64,000 nucleotides of DNA from Zunongwangia atlantica 22II14-10F7 (GTDB lineage: Bacteria; Bacteroidota; Bacteroidia; Flavobacteriales; Flavobacteriaceae), in NCBI RefSeq assembly GCF_002094855.1, contig NZ_ARYN01000005.1, positions 186,001 through 250,000 of the forward strand. The letters are read 5' to 3'. Both the position numbers and the translations under genes were made by a program. Each line of letters opens with the position of its first letter. Position 1 is the stretch's first letter. Below the pieces are notes generated by a model, which worked only from the letters and a program-made list of their open reading frames with translations, ran no database searches and had not been told where the DNA came from. Shown here one piece after another: positions 8,441 to 18,518 of this stretch.

Positions 8441-9385
8441 CTACATAAGGCCGCGCCCTATTTTATTTAATTTCCCGTCGGTTTTGTATTCTTTTGAAAG
8501 CTTATCCAGAATTCCGTTTATAAAAATACTACTTTTTGGGGTACTATATTCTTTACTAATCTCAAGATATTCGTTAATTGTCACTTTAACAGGAATTGAC
8601 GGAAATTCTAAAAACTCACAAATCGCCATTTTTAAGAGTACAGTGTCAATTTCAGCAATCCTATCTTTATCCCAGTTTGGTGTTTTCCCCTGCATTTCTT
8701 CGGAAAGTTTTGCATCTTTAAGATAGGTTTTTCTGAAGAGATTAACAGCAAATTCTTTATCGTCTATAGATTTAAATAGCTTTGGAAGTTTATCTTCTGG
8801 AGTTGCGGTTTGCTTTAATTTCTGAAGCATTTTCACCACGGCGGTATTCACTAAAGGAAGATCGTCCAGCCAGGTTAATTTTTTATCTTCAAAATAATCG
8901 TAAATTTTATCATTTGGCGCAATCACCTTTTTAAAAATGGCAAGGATAAAATCCTTATCCTCTTTAAACGAGTTATCTCTCGTTTCCATATAATTTGCGA
9001 ATGCATCACTTTCTTTGATCTCGTTCCATAAAATAGCAACGTACTCATCATCAAACTTCCAATGATTAAGTTTACGATCGTCGATAATTTGCTCTAATTG
9101 GGTGTTTTGTTCTAAGATTTCAAAAACCGAATTCTGAATAAATTTCCTGTTTGGATCTTTATCCTCTTGTGTTGCGAGATGTTTTTGTTGGGAACGTTCT
9201 AAAAAAGTTTCGGCATGCGCTTTAATTTCGGTTAACAAACTTAGCTGAAGCACAAAAAGATCGTACATCTCTTCCATGCTTTTTAGCAGGAATTTCTCCT
9301 CGCTCGCAAGATTGTCATTTTCACTTTGGTTGAATGCGTATAAGGACTGCATTACCTTAACTCGAATATGTCTTCTTGTCAACAT
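8441..9385 (-). CDS. nusB: transcription antitermination factor NusB (extended)
   Basis: RNA-binding factor that with NusE and NusG keeps RNA polymerase processive on rRNA operons. It has 314 residues, about twice the E. coli protein, as usual in Bacteroidetes. The start MLTRRHIRVKVMQSLYAF and the C-terminal domain (VLLKMAICEFLEFPSIPVKVTINEYLEISKEYSTPKSSIFINGILDKL) are canonical NusB; the middle part is the lineage-specific insertion. First gene of the nusB-DUF1573-yajC operon. Confidence 0.93.
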   Translation of the reverse strand: MLTRRHIRVKVMQSLYAFNQSENDNLASEEKFLLKSMEEMYDLFVLQLSLLTEIKAHAETFLERSQQKHLATQEDKDPNRKFIQNSVFEILEQNTQLEQIIDDRKLNHWKFDDEYVAILWNEIKESDAFANYMETRDNSFKEDKDFILAIFKKVIAPNDKIYDYFEDKKLTWLDDLPLVNTAVVKMLQKLKQTATPEDKLPKLFKSIDDKEFAVNLFRKTYLKDAKLSEEMQGKTPNWDKDRIAEIDTVLLKMAICEFLEFPSIPVKVTINEYLEISKEYSTPKSSIFINGILDKLSKEYKTDGKLNKIGRGLM

Positions 9386-9413
9386 AATTGTAAAAGAACT
9401 TTTTTAGAATTTA

Positions 9414-9445
9414 AAAAGGGCGAAAGATTATTCTTTCGCCCTGCA
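9414..9445 (-). terminator. terminator of the leucine/glutamate-type dehydrogenase gene
   Basis: Perfect stem AGGGCGAAAGA-TTAT-TCTTTCGCCCT (9417-9442) followed on the minus strand by a T-rich run. Confidence 0.8.
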
Positions 9446-9469
9446 AAAATACCAATATTTTGATTCTGG

Positions 9470-10573
9470 CTACTTCAAACTTGATTTTTTTCTATCTTCA
9501 ATTCTTTGCTTTGCAATTTTAAGTGCTGCGAAGTGCGTTGTAATATCTTCTCTTGCCGCAGTTTCAAGGATTTGCAAGGTAGTATTGTAGATATTTTCGG
9601 TCTTCGACATAATTTCTTGTCGGCTATATTTTTCTAATTCAGCATACACATTTATAATTCCACCGGCATTAATTAGAAAATCTGGCGCATAAACGATTCC
9701 GCGTTCACGCAAAATCTGTCCATGTTTAACTTCATCTGCTAATTGATTATTAGCAGCACCAGCAACAACTTTACAGTTTAGTCGTTTTACGGTATCATCA
9801 TTAATCGTTGCTCCTAATGCACAAGGTGCATAAATATCTACATGTGCGCTATATACATCTGCTTCATCAAAAATAATTGCACCGTATTTATTACGAACTT
9901 CCTGTAAACGCTCTTCGCTAATATCACTAATGTACACTTTAGCCCCATCGTTAGTTAAATATTCAACCAAAGTTTCACCAACGTGTCCAATACCCTGCAC
10001 CAATACAGAACGACCTTCTAACTCATCTGTTCCAAACTGATATTTAGCAGCAGCTTTAATTCCCATAAAAACACCGTAAGCGGTAACTGGTGATGGATTT
10101 CCTGACCCTCCTCTTTCCTCAGAAATTCCGGTTACATAAGGAGTTACATCTCTTACAAGATCCATATCTGCAGTTTCCATCCCAACATCTTCAGCAGTAA
10201 TGTATTTTCCGCCAAGAGAATCTACATACTCACCAAACTTCATCATTAACTCTGGAGTCTTTTGGGTTTTAGCATCACCAATAATAACAGCTTTACCTCC
10301 ACCAAGGTTTAAACCAGTAATCGCACTTTTAAACGTCATCCCTCTAGAAAGACGTAATACATCATTTAATGCTTCCCATTCGCTGGTATAATTCCACATT
10401 CTGGTTCCGCCCAAGGCTGGTCCCAAAACTGTGTTGTGAATACCTATTATTGCTTTTAATCCTGTATCTTTGTCGTTACAAAAAACAACCTGTTCATGAT
10501 TATCGAACGAAAGCTGTCCAAATACTGGTGCAGCTTTTTTAAGTTCTTTAGCATTTAAAACATCAACTTGCAT
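9470..10573 (-). CDS. Glu/Leu/Phe/Val dehydrogenase (leucine dehydrogenase-like)
   Basis: NAD-dependent oxidative deaminase of amino acids, 367 residues. Substrate and catalytic segments are present: GPALGGTRMWNY, RGMTFKSAITGLNLGGGKAVI with its two lysines, and TAEDVG. The nucleotide-binding loop is VQGIGHVGETLVEYL and the C-terminal GGIINVYAELE also fits. The overall pattern is closer to leucine dehydrogenase than to hexameric glutamate dehydrogenase, but substrate preference cannot be fixed by eye. Cytoplasmic; probably branched-chain amino-acid catabolism or synthesis of branched fatty-acid primers. TATTTTTG at 10635-10628 is a possible -7 box. Confidence 0.88.
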   Translation of the reverse strand: MQVDVLNAKELKKAAPVFGQLSFDNHEQVVFCNDKDTGLKAIIGIHNTVLGPALGGTRMWNYTSEWEALNDVLRLSRGMTFKSAITGLNLGGGKAVIIGDAKTQKTPELMMKFGEYVDSLGGKYITAEDVGMETADMDLVRDVTPYVTGISEERGGSGNPSPVTAYGVFMGIKAAAKYQFGTDELEGRSVLVQGIGHVGETLVEYLTNDGAKVYISDISEERLQEVRNKYGAIIFDEADVYSAHVDIYAPCALGATINDDTVKRLNCKVVAGAANNQLADEVKHGQILRERGIVYAPDFLINAGGIINVYAELEKYSRQEIMSKTENIYNTTLQILETAAREDITTHFAALKIAKQRIEDRKKSSLK

Positions 10574-10709
10574 AATTTGCGGGTTTTTAAATTAATGTCA
10601 TTTTTACATATCCTAAAAATGACGGCGCAAAAATAAGAATATTTTAATTTTACACCATTAAATTATGGTAAAAATAACATATTCTTAAAATCAGAGATTT
10701 ATTTTAAGG

Positions 10710-12467
10710 ATGAAACATTTAAGAACGCTCAATCAATTCTTTTTAAAATATAAGTGGAAATTAGTCTTAGGACTGGTGGTAACCATCATCTCCAGGATAT
10801 TTGGTTTGTACTTTATACCGCTTGTTGGTAACTCTACAGATGCTATCGAGCAATATATAAATGGAGAGCTTACTAATTTTGACAATTTAAAGGCAGAGTT
10901 AATTAAAAATATCCTGCTTTTAGTTGGCACAACATTGATTTCTGCATTTTTCACTTTTCTAATGCGGCAAACTTTTATTGTGGTTTCCCGTCATATCGAA
11001 TACGATTTAAAGAATGTTGTATATAAACATTATCAGGAATTATCGCTTAATTTTTATAAAAAAAACCGTACGGGAGATTTAATGAACCGTATTAGTGAAG
11101 ATGTCACCAAAGTAAGAATGTACCTGGGGCCAGCAATTATGTATACGGTTACTACGCTTACCTCAACAATCGTTGTTCTTATATTTATGATTCAGGCAGC
11201 TCCGGTTTTAACGCTTTATACGGTAATCCCATTACCCATTTTATCTTTTGCGATTTATAAATTAAGCGTTGCAATACAAAAACGAAGCACAATTGTTCAG
11301 CAATATTTATCGAAATTAAACACCTTTACTCAGGAAAGTTTCAGCGGGATTGCTGTTATAAAATCTTATGGTTTAGAACAACAAACCGATAACAACTTTA
11401 CAGAGCTTTCGAATTCGAGCAGGGATAAAAATATCGATCTTGTAAAAGTTCAGGCTTTTTTCTTTCCGCTAATGGTTTTGCTTATCGGGATAAGTAATGT
11501 TCTTGTTATCTATGTTGGTGGTCGCCAGTATATCACCGGCCAGATCGATAATCTTGGAGTTATTGTAGAGTTCTTACTTTATGTAAATATGTTAACCTGG
11601 CCTGTAGCTTCGATTGGATGGGTTACTTCTTTAGTAAAACAGGCCGAAGCCTCACAGGAACGTATTAATGAATTTTTAGATAGCGAACCAGAAATTAAAA
11701 ATCACAAAGAAGCTGAAGATGATATTAAAGGCAAAGTAAACTTTAAAAATGTAACTTTTACTTATGAAGATACTAATATTACTGCCCTTAAAAATATATC
11801 TTTTGAAGTTAACCAGGGAGAAACCTTAGCTATTATTGGTAAAACCGGATCTGGAAAATCTACAGTTTTAGATCTTATTGGCCGACTTTATGATGTAGAA
11901 GATGGATCTATAGAAATCGATGGACAAAATATCAAAAACCTAAATTTAGATAGCCTAAGAAGAAATATTGGTTACGTTCCGCAAGATGCATTCCTGTTTA
12001 GTGATTCGATTAGAAACAACATCAAATTCGGAAAAGAAAACGCAACAGACGATGATGTAATCGAAGCTGCTAAAACCGCATCTGTTCATAAAAACATTAA
12101 AAACTTCAGCAAAGGTTATGATACCGTTCTTGGTGAACGAGGAATCACTTTATCTGGAGGACAAAAACAACGGGTTTCTATCGCCAGGGCGATTATCCAA
12201 AACCCACAAATTCTGCTTTTTGACGATTGCCTTTCAGCAGTAGATACAGAAACCGAAGAAGCGATTCTTAGCAATCTTTTCAAAATTTCAAGAAATAAGA
12301 CCACAATTATTGTGAGTCATCGAATTTCTTCAGCAAAAAATGCGGATAAGATAATAATTCTTGAAGACGGAAATATCGTACAACAAGGCAATCACGAAGA
12401 ATTAATCAAAACAGACGGATATTATAAAGAACTGTACGCAAAACAGTTAAATGAGAAAGAAATGTGA
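10710..12467 (+). CDS. ABC exporter, fused membrane and ATPase domains
   Basis: Half-transporter of the MsbA/multidrug type, 585 residues: six membrane helices in residues 1-310, then the ATPase. Walker A GKTGSGKST lies near residue 376, Q-loop IGYVPQDAFLF, signature LSGGQKQR near 480, Walker B ILLFDDCLSAVD near 500 and H-loop IIVSHR. The residue after the Walker B aspartate is Asp, not the catalytic Glu. This occurs in one half of heterodimeric exporters such as the YheI/YheH (BmrC/BmrD) pair, so the protein may need a partner or hydrolyse ATP slowly. No partner gene adjoins. Substrate unknown. Confidence 0.88.
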   Translation: MKHLRTLNQFFLKYKWKLVLGLVVTIISRIFGLYFIPLVGNSTDAIEQYINGELTNFDNLKAELIKNILLLVGTTLISAFFTFLMRQTFIVVSRHIEYDLKNVVYKHYQELSLNFYKKNRTGDLMNRISEDVTKVRMYLGPAIMYTVTTLTSTIVVLIFMIQAAPVLTLYTVIPLPILSFAIYKLSVAIQKRSTIVQQYLSKLNTFTQESFSGIAVIKSYGLEQQTDNNFTELSNSSRDKNIDLVKVQAFFFPLMVLLIGISNVLVIYVGGRQYITGQIDNLGVIVEFLLYVNMLTWPVASIGWVTSLVKQAEASQERINEFLDSEPEIKNHKEAEDDIKGKVNFKNVTFTYEDTNITALKNISFEVNQGETLAIIGKTGSGKSTVLDLIGRLYDVEDGSIEIDGQNIKNLNLDSLRRNIGYVPQDAFLFSDSIRNNIKFGKENATDDDVIEAAKTASVHKNIKNFSKGYDTVLGERGITLSGGQKQRVSIARAIIQNPQILLFDDCLSAVDTETEEAILSNLFKISRNKTTIIVSHRISSAKNADKIIILEDGNIVQQGNHEELIKTDGYYKELYAKQLNEKEM

Positions 12468-12543
12468 AAATTTCTTGTAAGATGTTAATTTTTTTTAGAT
12501 TTTTGAGGGCAACTTTACTAAACCATTTAAAGAATTATATTTT

Positions 12544-12921
12544 ATGAGCGACAAGGGATTGATGGAGAAAGAAGAAATATTCTCTAAAGTACTAAGAGCG
12601 GGAAGAAGAACTTATTTCTTTGATGTGAGAGCGACTCGTGCCAACGATTATTACCTAACCATCACTGAAAGTAAAAAATTCACCAACGACGACGGATCTT
12701 TCTATTACAAAAAACACAAAATTTACTTGTATAAAGAAGATTTTGCTGGTTTTGCTGAAATTCTTCAGGAAATGACAGATTTTATCCTAGATGAAAAAGG
12801 TGAAGAAGTAATAAGCGAACGTCATCAAAAAGACTTTAAACCTTCTTACGAAGGTACCGGTGCAGTAGAAGCTAAAACTGCTCCAGAAAATTTTACTGAT
12901 GTAAGCTTTGATGATATCTAA
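12544..12921 (+). CDS. PUR-family DUF3276 nucleic-acid-binding protein
   Basis: Small protein of 125 residues typical of Bacteroidetes. The PUR-repeat core is KVLRAGRRTYFFDVRATRANDYYLTITESKK, then YYKKHKIYLYKEDFAGFAEILQEMTDFIL; the C-terminal tail is disordered. The structural relation to eukaryotic Pur-alpha suggests single-stranded DNA or RNA binding; its physiological role is not settled. Single-gene unit ending in a strong terminator. Confidence 0.85.
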   Translation: MSDKGLMEKEEIFSKVLRAGRRTYFFDVRATRANDYYLTITESKKFTNDDGSFYYKKHKIYLYKEDFAGFAEILQEMTDFILDEKGEEVISERHQKDFKPSYEGTGAVEAKTAPENFTDVSFDDI

Positions 12922-12941
12922 AAAATTACACTTAAATTGTT

Positions 12942-12973
12942 AACCGCCTCCTAACCAGAGGCGGTTTTTTTAT
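12942..12973 (+). terminator. terminator of the DUF3276 gene
   Basis: AACCGCCTC-CTAACCA-GAGGCGGTT stem followed by a run of T. Confidence 0.9.
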
Positions 12974-12996
12974 TTTATACCTCAAAATTTTAAACT

Positions 12997-15516
12997 ATGA
13001 AGAAATTTTTAATTCTCTTTTTTCTTATTTCATCCATTAGTTTTCAGGCTCAGGATTTCGATACTTTAAGCCTGGATTACTATTTACCAAAAAACATTAC
13101 CTACAATGCCGATATTCCAAAACCACAGGATGTTATTGGCTTTGTACCTGGGCTATGGCATGTAAGCCACGACCGGCTGGTAAACTATATGACAAAACTT
13201 GCTGAAGTCTCCCCACGCATCAGCATAGAAAATCGTGGTACTACTTACGAAGGAAGGCCGCTTTTACTACTCACTATTTCTTCTGAAAAAAACATTCAGA
13301 ATATTAACCAAATTCAGCAAAATCATAAAGCTTTAGTTGAAGAAGGCTCTGCGAATATCGATACTGAAAACATGCCAATTGTGGTAAACCAGGGATTTTC
13401 GATTCATGGGAACGAACCCAGCGGAACCAATGCCGCGCTACTTGCCGCTTACTATTTGGCAGCAGCTGAAGGTGATGAGATCGAAAAATTACTGGATAAT
13501 ACCATTATTCTTTTTGATCCTTCTTTTAATCCAGATGGATTGCAACGTTTTGCTTATTGGGCAAATACCAATCGTAGTGCAAATATCAATGCAGATCCGC
13601 AGGATCGTGAATACGACGAAGTTTGGCCAGGCGGAAGAACCAATCACTACTGGTTTGATCTTAACCGCGACTGGCTACCGGCGCAGTTGCCAGAATCACA
13701 GGCCAGAATTAAAACCTTCCATAAATGGTATCCAAATATTCTTACAGATCATCATGAAATGGGTTCTAATTCGTCATTTTTCTTTCAACCTGGGATTCCG
13801 TCGAGAACCCATCCTTTAACGCCAGACTTAAACCAAGAGCTTACACAAGAAATTGGAAAATACCACGCTGCAGCTTTCGATAAATTAGGCAGCTTTTATT
13901 TTACTGAAGAAAGCTACGACGACTTTTACTACGGAAAAGGTTCTACTTTCCCGGATATTAACGGAAGTATTGGAATTTTATTTGAGCAGGCCAGTTCTCG
14001 TGGACATGCACAGGAAACCGATAATGGATTACTGACTTTCCCCTTTACCATTAGAAATCAATTCACCGCAGCACTTTCTACTTTAGAAGCCGCAAAGAAC
14101 ATGAGGGTGAAATTGTTGAATTATCAGCGTGATTTTTATAAAAACGCTCGCAACTCAGCCGCAAAAGGTGCCTGGGCCTTTGGAAGTGAAAAAGACGCGA
14201 CTTCTGCTTATCATTTAGCTGAAATTATGAAAAGGCATCAAATTGAAATTCATCCGGTAAACGAGGAATTCAGCGAAAATGGTAAAACCTATAAACCAGG
14301 TTCAGCATATATTATTCCGAAGAATCAAAGACAACATCGCCTGGTGGAAGCCATGTTCGAGAAAAGAACCACATTTGAAGACAGCTTATTTTATGATATT
14401 TCAGCATGGACTTTTCCGCTTGCTTTCAATGTAGATTATACCAGTGATGCTCCTTTAAGCAATGCAGGAGATGCCATTGATGAACTAGAAAAACCTGCGG
14501 TTCCTTCCGTAGAAAAAAGCGAATATGCTTACGTAATGCAATGGCATGATTACAATTCACCAAAAGCGCTGAATATGATCTTAAACAAAGGCTTAAGAGC
14601 CAGCGTTGCCATGAAAAAATTCGGTACTAAAAATAAAGAATATGACTACGGAAGCATTATGATCCCGGTTCAGAATCAAAAACTGGATAAGGAAGAACTT
14701 TTCGATTTCATAAAAAATGTTTCTAAAACCGCTAATATCGAGATTGATGCTGTTGGCACTGGTTTAACTTCAGGAATTAATCTTGGTAGCCGCTTTTTTC
14801 TTCCGTTAGAAAAACAGGAAATCGCTCTTTTGGTTGGCGAAGGTATTACTCCTTATGATGCAGGAGAAATTTGGCATTTATTCGACCAACGTTACGATAT
14901 TAAAGTAACCAAATTAAATACTCGCAATTTTAGCCGTGCCGATCTTAGCCGTTATACCGATATTATTTTGGTGAACAGCTGGGGATCTGCCCTAGATGAA
15001 AACGATACCGATAAACTTAAAACCTGGATTAGAAATGGCGGTACTTTAATTGCTTATAAAAATGCAGCTCGATACTTAAGCTCGAATAATTTACTGGAAA
15101 TTAAGACGAAAAATAGCCGTCTCGATGCCAAAAACATAAGTTTTGAAGAGCGTAGTGATTTTTACGGCGCACAGGGAATTGGCGGTGCTATTTTTGAAGC
15201 AAAACTAGATCGTTCTCATCCTATAAATTTTGGATATAAAAACGAGAATTTAGCGCTGTTTAGAAACACCACTATTTTTGTTGAAGCAGACGAACAGAGT
15301 TATAATAATCCCATTCAGTACACCAACAATCCTTTACTTAGCGGTTATATAAGTGAAGAAAAAAGCGAGGATATTAAAAACACCGTTCCCTTTAAAACAG
15401 GCGGTTTTGGTAGAGGAAACGTTATCTACTTTACAGATAACACCAATTTTAGAGCGTTTTGGTACGGTACTAACAAATTATTGATGAATGCAATTTTCTT
15501 TGGTGATCACATGTAG
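12997..15516 (+). CDS. secreted M14-family zinc carboxypeptidase
   Basis: Exported metallopeptidase of 839 residues with signal peptide MKKFLILFFLISSISFQAQ. The catalytic domain spans roughly residues 45-370. Zinc ligands are H and E of GFSIHGNEPSG (about 136 and 139) and the histidine of LTDHHEMG (about 252). NPDG, the DLNRDW arginine segment and the catalytic glutamate in ILFEQASSRG (about 330) complete the M14 site. The C-terminal half (residues 480-839) resembles the glutamine-amidotransferase-like fold often found after this domain. Probably a periplasmic or surface peptidase for nutrient peptides. Confidence 0.88.
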   Translation: MKKFLILFFLISSISFQAQDFDTLSLDYYLPKNITYNADIPKPQDVIGFVPGLWHVSHDRLVNYMTKLAEVSPRISIENRGTTYEGRPLLLLTISSEKNIQNINQIQQNHKALVEEGSANIDTENMPIVVNQGFSIHGNEPSGTNAALLAAYYLAAAEGDEIEKLLDNTIILFDPSFNPDGLQRFAYWANTNRSANINADPQDREYDEVWPGGRTNHYWFDLNRDWLPAQLPESQARIKTFHKWYPNILTDHHEMGSNSSFFFQPGIPSRTHPLTPDLNQELTQEIGKYHAAAFDKLGSFYFTEESYDDFYYGKGSTFPDINGSIGILFEQASSRGHAQETDNGLLTFPFTIRNQFTAALSTLEAAKNMRVKLLNYQRDFYKNARNSAAKGAWAFGSEKDATSAYHLAEIMKRHQIEIHPVNEEFSENGKTYKPGSAYIIPKNQRQHRLVEAMFEKRTTFEDSLFYDISAWTFPLAFNVDYTSDAPLSNAGDAIDELEKPAVPSVEKSEYAYVMQWHDYNSPKALNMILNKGLRASVAMKKFGTKNKEYDYGSIMIPVQNQKLDKEELFDFIKNVSKTANIEIDAVGTGLTSGINLGSRFFLPLEKQEIALLVGEGITPYDAGEIWHLFDQRYDIKVTKLNTRNFSRADLSRYTDIILVNSWGSALDENDTDKLKTWIRNGGTLIAYKNAARYLSSNNLLEIKTKNSRLDAKNISFEERSDFYGAQGIGGAIFEAKLDRSHPINFGYKNENLALFRNTTIFVEADEQSYNNPIQYTNNPLLSGYISEEKSEDIKNTVPFKTGGFGRGNVIYFTDNTNFRAFWYGTNKLLMNAIFFGDHM

Positions 15517-15830
15517 TTTTAAGCAGAAAAAATGTTCAGTTAAACGCTGATATTCGATAAAAAAGGCAGATGTTTTTTTAAACATTCTGCCTTTTATTTT
15601 TCTAATCTTCACTACCAGTCTTTAAAGACCGGTTTACAAAGAATACCAAAAACAGTTCGCAAACGATAAAGGCCATTAAAATCTATATTATAAAGTAAAT
15701 TTTGGGTTTTATTTAAAATAAACTTTCTTTAAGTCTATGCTTTTCTCTTTATCTTGCGCTATATTTTAGCGTGCAGCGTACTTGGATCTGCACCCAACGG
15801 AACTGAATTTTACTACAATTTCAGTAGTGT
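15517..15830. other. intergenic region upstream of ktrB
   Basis: Holds the terminator of the preceding peptidase gene at its left end and AT-rich leader sequence before ktrB at its right end. A GACCGGTTT-rich stretch near 15626 has no coding potential. I see no gene and no exact consensus promoter. Confidence 0.5.
15559..15601 (+). terminator. terminator of the M14 peptidase gene
   Basis: AAAAGGCAGATGTTT...AAACATTCTGCCTTTT stem followed by a T-rich run. Confidence 0.85.
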
Positions 15831-17594
15831 ATGAGTAAATATACGATTTTAAAGTACCTAAGAAGGTTCTCTTTTTGGTTAAGCTTCTTTGCGGTAATTG
15901 CAATTATTTTTGATTTAGGTTTTTCCCACGAAAAATTTGTGGAGATCGAGATTAGAACCTTTTATTTTATTACGCTCATTATTGGAATCCCGTCTATCGC
16001 GCTACGGTATTTTATTGCCAACGAGCGTTTTCCTAAGAAAGTGAGGATTTTCGACAGTATTATTTTCTCCCTTTTTGGCCTTTTAGCCCTTGCCCAAATA
16101 GATGCGATAAGGGAAAGTATTGTGATTTTTGAGTTTTTCAATAAGATGGGATGGATCTATCTGGCCATTATTATTTATTTTATTAGGGAATTCTCTAGAT
16201 TCGAATTAAAGATAAATCGGGAGATTTTAAATCCTGCACAGTTATTTATCATTAGTTTTTTCATCTTAATTCTTTTAGGCACCATGTGCTTAATGTTGCC
16301 CAAAGCAACACACGATGGAATTTCATTTTTAGATGCATTGTTTACTTCTACCAGCGCTGTTTGCGTTACAGGCTTAATCGTAGTAGATACCGGAAGTTAT
16401 TTTACGCTTTTTGGACAAACAATTATTTTGGTGTTAATACAGCTTGGCGGATTAGGGATTATGACTTTTGCGAGTTATTTCAGTTATTTTTTCCGCGGAA
16501 GCACTTCCTACGAGAATCAATTAATGATGAAAAATGTAACCGACTCTGAAACCCTTGGTGAAGTTTTTTCAGCATTAAAAAAGATTCTTTTTATCACTTT
16601 TGTATTCGAATTTATTGGTGCGCTTTTAATTTATTTAAGCTTAGACCCTAAGTTATTCGAAACTGTTGGCGACCGTATTTTCTTTTCGGTTTTTCATACC
16701 ATTTCTGGTTTCTGTAACGCAGGATTTTCTACTTTAGAATATAGTTTATACCAACCAGAATATCGCTTTAACTTTCCACTACACATCATTTTAGCGGTGC
16801 TATTTATACTTGGTGGCTTAGGATTTCCTATCGTACTTAACATTTATAAATACGGCAAGTATTTTATTAAAAAGAATTTACTCATTTTCAAAAGACCAGA
16901 CCAACCAGTACACATGCCCTGGGTACTTAATTTAAACTCAAGAATTGTACTGGTAACAACTGCGATTTTACTTGTTGGCGGTACGATTTTCTTTATGTTT
17001 TTTGAATGGAATAACACTTTGCAAGATTATGATTTCTTCGGAAAGTTGGCCACCTCGTTCTTTGGCTCGTCTACTCCTAGAACTGCCGGTTTTAATTCTA
17101 TAGATATGAGTGCATTAAATTTCTCGACCATTATGGTCATCATGTTTTTAATGTGGATTGGTGCATCGCCGGGATCTACAGGTGGTGGTATAAAAACAAG
17201 TACTATTGCTCTTGCCACTCTTAACTTTTTTAGCCTGGCCAAAGGAAAAGATCGTGTAGAAGTTTATAATCGAGAGATCACAAACAACTCGCTTAGAAGA
17301 GCTTTTTCCATTATGACATTATCTATACTTTTTGTGGGATTATCTATTTTATTAATCTCTTTTTTTGATCCAGATATGCACTTACTAGATGTTGCATTCG
17401 AGTGTATTTCAGCATACAGTACGGTTGGATTAAGTTTAGGGATTACCGCAAGTTTTTCAAGCGCATCAAAAATCGTGATTATCCTTACCATGTTTGCCGG
17501 AAGAGTAAGTATGCTAACCATTATGGCTGCATTCCTGGCAGATGTTAAACATTTAAATTATAAATACCCTACAGAGGAAGTTTTAATTAACTAA
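15831..17594 (+). CDS. ktrB: potassium uptake channel subunit, TrkH/KtrB family
   Basis: Inner-membrane K+ translocating subunit, 587 residues with an extra N-terminal hydrophobic region of about 130 residues before the core. The four pore-loop repeats can be seen: TSTSAVCVTGLIV, FHTISGFCNAGFST, SSTPRTAGFNSID and ISAYSTVGLSLG, each with the key glycine of the selectivity filter. GASPGSTGGGIKT is another family hallmark. The next gene, eight bases downstream, encodes the cytoplasmic gating subunit, so the two form a KtrAB-type system, probably coupled to sodium. Confidence 0.92.
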   Translation: MSKYTILKYLRRFSFWLSFFAVIAIIFDLGFSHEKFVEIEIRTFYFITLIIGIPSIALRYFIANERFPKKVRIFDSIIFSLFGLLALAQIDAIRESIVIFEFFNKMGWIYLAIIIYFIREFSRFELKINREILNPAQLFIISFFILILLGTMCLMLPKATHDGISFLDALFTSTSAVCVTGLIVVDTGSYFTLFGQTIILVLIQLGGLGIMTFASYFSYFFRGSTSYENQLMMKNVTDSETLGEVFSALKKILFITFVFEFIGALLIYLSLDPKLFETVGDRIFFSVFHTISGFCNAGFSTLEYSLYQPEYRFNFPLHIILAVLFILGGLGFPIVLNIYKYGKYFIKKNLLIFKRPDQPVHMPWVLNLNSRIVLVTTAILLVGGTIFFMFFEWNNTLQDYDFFGKLATSFFGSSTPRTAGFNSIDMSALNFSTIMVIMFLMWIGASPGSTGGGIKTSTIALATLNFFSLAKGKDRVEVYNREITNNSLRRAFSIMTLSILFVGLSILLISFFDPDMHLLDVAFECISAYSTVGLSLGITASFSSASKIVIILTMFAGRVSMLTIMAAFLADVKHLNYKYPTEEVLIN

Positions 17595-17601
17595 TAGCAT
17601 T

Positions 17602-18303
17602 ATGAAATATATCATTATTGGATTAGGAAACTTTGGTTCGTCTTTAGCCCAAAAACTTACCGCCCTTAACAACGAAGTTATTGGCGTAGATATTCGTATG
17701 GATCGTATCGAAGCTATAAAAGACAAAATTACACACGCTATTAATTTAGATTCAACAGAATCTGCTGCAGTATCTAACCTGCCTTTAAGAGATACAGATG
17801 TTGTAGTTGTGGCTATTGGAGAAAACCAGGGTGCCAATGTGATGACTACGGCCTTAATGAAAAAGTTAAATGTAAAACGACTTATTAGCCGTGCGCAACA
17901 GGGATTACAGGAAATGGTTTTGGAAGCAATGGGCGTAGATGAGATTATTCATCCCGAAGAAGAAACAGCCGAGCGTTGGGCAAAAAAACTGAATATGCGT
18001 GGCGTAGTAGATAGCTTTGAGCTTAATGAAGATTACAGTATTGTTGAAGTTCAGGTACCAGACGAATATGATAACAGAACATTGCAGGAAATTCGTTTTA
18101 GAGAAGACTATGATCTAATTATTTTAACCACCATGAAGGTTACCGAAGGTAAAAATGATCTGGGCTGTGCAAAAAAAATAACCAATATAAAAGGTGTAGC
18201 ATCTGCAGATACCAAGCTTTACAAAGGTGATATTATGGTAATCTACGGAAATAAAAAAGATATAAGAAAGCTACTTGAAGATCAACAGAAAAACGATCGA
18301 TGA
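17602..18303 (+). CDS. ktrA: potassium uptake regulatory subunit, TrkA/KtrA family
   Basis: Cytoplasmic RCK-type gating ring subunit, 233 residues. The N-terminal Rossmann domain shows IIGLGNFGSSLAQKL and the ribose-binding acidic residue in VIGVDIRMDR. The C-terminal TrkA_C domain covers about residues 140-225 (SIVEVQVPDEYDNRTLQEIRF). One RCK module means KtrA rather than the double TrkA of enterobacteria. It binds ATP/ADP or NAD(H) and opens KtrB. Operon with the upstream gene. Confidence 0.92.
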   Translation: MKYIIIGLGNFGSSLAQKLTALNNEVIGVDIRMDRIEAIKDKITHAINLDSTESAAVSNLPLRDTDVVVVAIGENQGANVMTTALMKKLNVKRLISRAQQGLQEMVLEAMGVDEIIHPEEETAERWAKKLNMRGVVDSFELNEDYSIVEVQVPDEYDNRTLQEIRFREDYDLIILTTMKVTEGKNDLGCAKKITNIKGVASADTKLYKGDIMVIYGNKKDIRKLLEDQQKNDR

Positions 18304-18446
18304 TTGATAGTTGTTAGGACCTAGAAGGAAGCTGATATAGAAAAAACTATCTTCTTATTTTTAATTACAAATTTCACAGTTCTGTTACAAAACTCAGATT
18401 TTAAAACCATTAATAAATTAATTCATAAAAATGAAAATTGTTGGAA

Positions 18447-18518
18447 ATGGTTTCAGAATGGATTGAACGAGCAAACAATCCTGTAGAAATTTTAGAGATA
18501 GATAAAAAACAAGCATGA
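18447..18518 (+). CDS. tiny ORF overlapping the next ORF by ATGA
   Basis: A 23-residue reading frame (MVSEWIERANNPVEILEIDK plus KQA) whose stop TGA overlaps the start ATG of the next small gene in the sequence ATGA, the usual layout of translational coupling. The peptide resembles no family I know. It could be a leader peptide or a remnant of a longer lost gene. Confidence 0.25.
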   Translation: MVSEWIERANNPVEILEIDKKQA

